This document shows positions 60,516 to 64,000 of a stretch of DNA of 64,000 nucleotides, one piece after another (the first letter of the stretch is position 1; every line of letters begins with the position of its first letter). The translations under genes were made by a program, and so were the position numbers. A model generated the notes under the pieces. It was not told where the DNA came from and searched no databases. It saw only the letters and a program-made list of their open reading frames with translations. The stretch spans positions 1 to 64,000 of the forward strand of contig JBNLBS010000010.1 in assembly GCA_050303415.1 (NCBI GenBank), in the 5' to 3' direction. Source of the DNA: JBNLBS01 sp050303415. Its GTDB lineage: Bacteria > Pseudomonadota > Gammaproteobacteria > Methylococcales > Methylomonadaceae.

Positions 60516-62042
60516 TTACGCTAATCGATCGGTGGCTAAATGATAATGCGGGTCTTCGCTGATATTGACTTCGACCAGATCACCGGCATTGCCCAGCAGC
60601 TCTTTACATTCAGGACTTAAATGAATCAGGTGCAGGCGCTTGCCAAGCTTTGTATAGCGTTCAGCTACAGTATCGATAGCTTCAAGGCCTGAATGGTCAT
60701 GTACACGCGTATGTGAGAAATCAATAATGACATCATCCGGATCTTGTTGCGGTGAGAATAGGTTGGTAAAACTGTGTATAGAACCAAAAAATAATGGCCC
60801 GTGTAATTCGTAAACTAAAGATCCGTTCTCGTTGATATAGGTTTTAGCATCAGTGTGGCTGGCGGCTTTCCAGGCAAAAACCAGCGCCGAAACAATAACG
60901 CCTATAATCACAGCAACGGCAAGGTCTGTGGCAACTGTAACCCCCGACACCAAAACGATCACGAAAGCATCCGATAATGGGATTTTTTTCAAAATTCTAA
61001 AACTGGACCATTCAAAGGTGCCCAATACCACCATAAACATTACACCAACCAACGCGGCAACCGGGATCATTTCAATCAGGTCGGAGGCAAATAAAATAAA
61101 GCTCAATAAAAACAATGCCGCAGAAATACCGGACAAACGACCTAAACCGCCGGAATTAATATTGATCATACTCTGGCCGATCATGGCGCAACCGCCCATG
61201 CCGCCAAAAAAACCGGTAACGATATTGGCAGCACCCTGACCAATGCATTCTTTATTACCTTTACCACGGGTTTCTGTAATTTCATCGATTAATTCCATGG
61301 TTAGTAATGACTCAATTAAACCGATAGCGGCAAAAATGGCCGAATAAGGCAGAATTATCAGTAAGGTATCCAGATTGTACGGTACTGCCGGGATATGAAA
61401 TTCAGGCAGGCCACCGGCAATACTGGCCAAATCACCGACACTATTCACGTTAATATCAAAACCGATAACAATACCGCTGACTACTAGAATTGCGGCTAAT
61501 GAAGAAGGAATAGCACGGGTTAACTTGGGTAAAAAGTGAATAATGGTCATCGTTAATGCAATCAGTGCCAGTAAGCTATATAAAGGCGTGCCGGTGATCC
61601 ATTCTTTGACACCGTCGGCATTGGCAACTTTAAACTGTTCCAGTTGCGCTAAAAAGATAACAATTGCCAGTCCGTTAACAAAACCTAGCATTACAGGGTA
61701 CGGCACCATACGGATAAATTTACCCAGGCGTAATAAGCCGGCAGTAATTTGAATTAAGCCCATGACCACCACAGCGGCAAATAAATATTCCACTCCATGA
61801 TGGGAAACCAGTTCAACCATAACCACTGCCAAAGCGCCGGTTGCGCCCGATATCATGCCCGGTCTGCCGCCAAATGTTGCGGTAATCAGGCCGATCATAA
61901 ATGCAGCATATAAGCCAACCAGTGGATTAACGCCAGCGACAAAAGCAAATGCAACCGCTTCTGGAACCAAGGCCAGTGCAACTGTTAAACCGGAGAGGAT
62001 GTCATCTTTAATATTGCTATGGTAGGATTTTAAATCGAACAT
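60516..62042 (-). CDS. SulP-family anion transporter
   Basis: 508 residues: transmembrane domain of some 12-14 helices with YAAFMIGLITATFGGRPGMI and SGATGALAVVM, and a C-terminal STAS domain (about 405-490) containing DFSHTRVHDHSGLEAID. SulP proteins move sulfate, bicarbonate or dicarboxylates. The ion cannot be told here. No carbonic anhydrase is adjacent. Single gene, with dtd downstream on the same strand. Confidence 0.93.
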   Translation of the reverse strand: MFDLKSYHSNIKDDILSGLTVALALVPEAVAFAFVAGVNPLVGLYAAFMIGLITATFGGRPGMISGATGALAVVMVELVSHHGVEYLFAAVVVMGLIQITAGLLRLGKFIRMVPYPVMLGFVNGLAIVIFLAQLEQFKVANADGVKEWITGTPLYSLLALIALTMTIIHFLPKLTRAIPSSLAAILVVSGIVIGFDINVNSVGDLASIAGGLPEFHIPAVPYNLDTLLIILPYSAIFAAIGLIESLLTMELIDEITETRGKGNKECIGQGAANIVTGFFGGMGGCAMIGQSMININSGGLGRLSGISAALFLLSFILFASDLIEMIPVAALVGVMFMVVLGTFEWSSFRILKKIPLSDAFVIVLVSGVTVATDLAVAVIIGVIVSALVFAWKAASHTDAKTYINENGSLVYELHGPLFFGSIHSFTNLFSPQQDPDDVIIDFSHTRVHDHSGLEAIDTVAERYTKLGKRLHLIHLSPECKELLGNAGDLVEVNISEDPHYHLATDRLA

Positions 62043-62139
62043 GAGGAGTTGGTGTTTTTTCCGTTAAAAAACGATTGATTATACTGGATTTTTACGACTA
62101 AATCATGACATAAATAGTGGGTTAAATAGCTGAGGGCGG

Positions 62140-62994
62140 ATGTTAATTAAAATAGATAACAAGTCTTTGCGCGGGATTAAAATTAAATGGCTACTGGTTC
62201 TAATGCTGAGTTTTTCAGGCGCAGCGTCGACAGCGGTATTCCAATGGCAGGACAGCCAGGGCCGAAAGCACTATTCTGACAAGGCCCGACAGGGCGCTGA
62301 ATTGATTCGATTAAAACCGGGATATTCTTATTACGCAGTCAAAAAAGTCTATGATGGTGATACCGTTTTATTGACCGATGGTCTAAAAGTTCGTTTGTTA
62401 TCGGTAAATACCCCGGAAGTTGAAGGCCGGAACAAATTGGAAGAAGCGGGTGGGGAAGCGGCAAAGCGCTGGGTGACAGAAAAACTGACTGGTAAAAAGG
62501 TCCGATTGGAATTCGATCTGGAAAGAAAGGATAAATACGGGCGGACACTGGCTTATATTTTTACTGAAGAAAATGAACATATTAATTTAACATTGGTTCG
62601 ATTGGGCCTGGCCGCGATGAATATTTACCCGCCCAACCTGCGTTACCTGGATGATTTTATCCTGGCCCAACAACAGGCGGAAGACAGTCGGCAGGGATTA
62701 TGGAGATTACCGGCTTATCAGGTCAAACCGGTTGCGTTGTTAACACAAAAAAATTATAAAGGTTGGCAGCGTTTGCAAGGCAGGGTACAGTCGATAAAAA
62801 AGTCGCGCAAGTATGTTTATTTAACCTTTAGTGGATCTTTTTCTGTGCGTATAGCCAAAACACAGCTCAAGTTTTTTTCGGATATATCGGCTTATCAGGG
62901 TAAAATCCTGGAAGTAAGGGGCTGGGTCAATAAAAACAAGGATCGATTCAGTCTCTTGCTTAGACACCCCAGTGCGATAAAAATAATCGGTTAG
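62140..62994 (+). CDS. DUF4124-thermonuclease fusion
   Basis: 284 residues: a membrane-targeting N terminus (signal-like helix, about 15-32), a DUF4124 segment with VFQWQDSQGRKHYSD, then a staphylococcal-nuclease domain (about 62-190) with the catalytic Arg in VRLLSVNTPEVEG, the Glu in the same motif, and an Arg in DKYGRTLAYIF. A further OB-fold-like beta region (about 205-284) follows. It should degrade DNA or RNA in the periplasm or outside the cell, with calcium. Confidence 0.88.
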   Translation: MLIKIDNKSLRGIKIKWLLVLMLSFSGAASTAVFQWQDSQGRKHYSDKARQGAELIRLKPGYSYYAVKKVYDGDTVLLTDGLKVRLLSVNTPEVEGRNKLEEAGGEAAKRWVTEKLTGKKVRLEFDLERKDKYGRTLAYIFTEENEHINLTLVRLGLAAMNIYPPNLRYLDDFILAQQQAEDSRQGLWRLPAYQVKPVALLTQKNYKGWQRLQGRVQSIKKSRKYVYLTFSGSFSVRIAKTQLKFFSDISAYQGKILEVRGWVNKNKDRFSLLLRHPSAIKIIG

Positions 62995-63125
62995 CCAATT
63001 CCGGTATTTAAACGCTCAGTACCGGCCCCAGGGGGGTGTCTTGTTATCTGGCGGGATTACTTATGTTTTTGTTTCTACTATACTGGTATCTGTTTGATTC
63101 GGTTTCCCTACTTTTTGGAGATTAT

Positions 63126-63302
63126 ATGTTGCTAAAGAAAATGTTTTCCGCTTTATTGTTTTTGCTTGTTGCCGTAACTCTATCCGGCTGTGCTCCGGAA
63201 ATAGGCAGTGATGAGTGGTGCCTGAATTTGAAGGAAAAACCCAAAGGCGACTGGACGGCAAATGAAGCCACTGATTTTGCCAAGCATTGCTTATTTAAAT
63301 AA
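63126..63302 (+). CDS. DUF3012-like small lipoprotein
   Basis: 58 residues with lipobox LSGC (Cys21) followed by APEIGSDEWCLNLKEKPKGD and WTANEATDFAKHCLF. This matches the DUF3012 family of short lipoproteins, with two further cysteines likely forming a disulfide. TTGGAG lies before the ATG at 63126. The long upstream extension in frame (from 63036) is not supported. Function unknown; a terminator follows. Confidence 0.82.
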   Translation: MLLKKMFSALLFLLVAVTLSGCAPEIGSDEWCLNLKEKPKGDWTANEATDFAKHCLFK

Positions 63303-63307
63303 TCAAC

Positions 63308-63343
63308 TAGGCCAGAACGCAAAAGCGGGTTCTGGCCTATTTT
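63308..63343. terminator. Terminator
   Basis: TAGGCCAGAAC (63308-63318) and GTTCTGGCCTA (63329-63339) pair, followed by TTTT. It lies between the convergent lipoprotein and ubiC genes. Confidence 0.88.
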
Positions 63344-63372
63344 GCTATATTCAGTTTTTTTCAACATATAGC

Positions 63373-63936
63373 CTATGCGTGGTTTAGAATTTCCGGCAAA
63401 AAGAATTCGCTGACCAGCATGGGGCGCTGGCGGATACTATAGACGGTTCTTCTGCCCCAAATGGGCTGGTCTATTTGGGCGCGTTGGATAACTTCTTTAT
63501 TCCAGGTTTTCGGTGCAACGCAGGCGATGTTCATGTCCAGGCGTTTTAATTTTGGATAGGAAAAAATTATTTCACCCAATGGCCGGTTTCCCAAATGATT
63601 AAGGTTGCGTTTGGCGGCTTTGATGGTTTTTGCCGGAATGATGGTTCGGGCCAGAATTAACGGTTTGCCATCGGTATGCAGCAGCACTTCCCGAATCAGG
63701 CAGGCCCGGTTGGCCGGCGATTTTAATTGTCGCCATTCGCTTAAATAAGGGGGTTGCCATTGATGGAACAAGATATCCACACTTACCCCATCGCCGTACC
63801 AGTCGCGTAAGCGTTGAGTTAACGAATGGGATTCGTAAACCCAGGATTGCACAGCGGGTGGAAGTTTATGGTTAAAGCTGGAGCGGTAACCGGACCAGTC
63901 CGGCTCTTGGGTAAATAAAAAGCTTTTGCTTGGCAA
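63373..63936 (-). CDS. ubiC: Chorismate pyruvate-lyase
   Basis: First step of ubiquinone synthesis: chorismate to 4-hydroxybenzoate and pyruvate. The family features are SLTQRLRDW, the Arg-containing NRACLIREVLLHTDGKPLIL and ARTIIPAKT, then GNRPLGEIIF and GRRTVYSI. The start is uncertain: TTG at 63936 has GAGG ten bases upstream and avoids overlap with the preceding gene, giving 187 residues. The TTG at 63978 would overlap it. No ATG is available. Confidence 0.9.
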   Translation of the reverse strand: MPSKSFLFTQEPDWSGYRSSFNHKLPPAVQSWVYESHSLTQRLRDWYGDGVSVDILFHQWQPPYLSEWRQLKSPANRACLIREVLLHTDGKPLILARTIIPAKTIKAAKRNLNHLGNRPLGEIIFSYPKLKRLDMNIACVAPKTWNKEVIQRAQIDQPIWGRRTVYSIRQRPMLVSEFFLPEILNHA

Positions 63937-63941
63937 TGCGT

Positions 63942-64000
63942 TTATACCTCGGCATATTGAGTCGATGATCCCAGCCAACGGTCAATTAAGGGTTGAATGG
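63942..64000 (-). CDS. 3' end of an unidentified gene
   Basis: A frame entering from the right edge reads IQPLIDRWLGSSTQYAEV and stops at 63942, five bases before the preferred ubiC start. That spacing suggests a translationally coupled gene upstream of ubiC. Too short to identify. Confidence 0.5.
   Translation of the reverse strand, partial: IQPLIDRWLGSSTQYAEV

Overview
The window is a stretch of bacterial chromosome of moderate GC content, very probably from a gammaproteobacterium. The block ybeL-like/leuS/lptE/holA is a gammaproteobacterial arrangement, and Lnt, MscL, HtpG, XseA, IspH, RraA, TrhP, Dtd, Hsp15 and UbiC all look gammaproteobacterial. The mixture of a membrane-anchored NirK-type copper protein, a di-haem MauG/CCP-like peroxidase, late cobalamin genes and many short palindromic intergenic repeats would fit a type I methanotroph (Methylococcales). 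No methane-oxidation gene is present, so that placement is inference. No rRNA, tRNA or CRISPR array was recognised.

Layout. 1-9550: degenerate repeats, lnt, a ParA-like ATPase, ybeL-like, leuS-lptE-holA, and htpG behind a clear sigma-32 promoter. 9551-12340: an accessory segment holding a HEPN-like gene, repeats and palindromes, an attC-like site, small cassette-type genes and a small PTP-like gene. It ends in a second, diverged copy of the htpG 3' end with its terminator, the footprint of an insertion at the end of htpG. 12400-20170: small exported proteins, a YjfB-like protein, MscL, a small lipoprotein, a TonB-dependent receptor and a MinD/FlhG-like ATPase. 20440-26880: a detoxification cluster (PPOX flavoprotein, glutaredoxin-GST fusion, DUF1348, AhpD-like protein, sigma-54 activator, TetR repressor, GST). 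A sigma-54 promoter, paired upstream sites and paired TetR operators are all visible here. 26930-34520: VF530 and RRM proteins, NirK-like oxidase, di-haem peroxidase, HAD acid phosphatase, class D beta-lactamase and a methyltransferase. 34758-36609: methionine salvage mtnB-mtnD-mtnC, followed by a decayed toxin-antitoxin insert between 15-bp direct repeats and a GGT-like gene. 39468-43487: a probable defence island. 43562-47023: cobalamin genes cobD, cbiB and cobQ. 47135-64000: mostly housekeeping genes (xseA, M23 peptidase, ycgR-like, sugE, tusB/tusE, hslR, K+ channel, ispH, rraA, trhP, dtd, sulP, nuclease, ubiC).

The strongest candidate for an undescribed system is the three-gene minus-strand operon 42723-39468: a ThsB-type TIR protein, a four-helix SLATT/DUF4231 membrane protein whose start overlaps the previous stop, and a TIR protein with a WD40-like region and a C-terminal Cys/His cluster. 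Its parts match TIR signalling plus a membrane effector, but there is no ThsA, and it sits beside a ParE-type toxin-antitoxin pair. The second most interesting unit is the readable regulatory cascade of 21519-26876, in which a TetR repressor controls its own operon, that operon encodes a PAS sigma-54 activator, and the activator has a matching promoter and paired sites in front of the detoxification operon.
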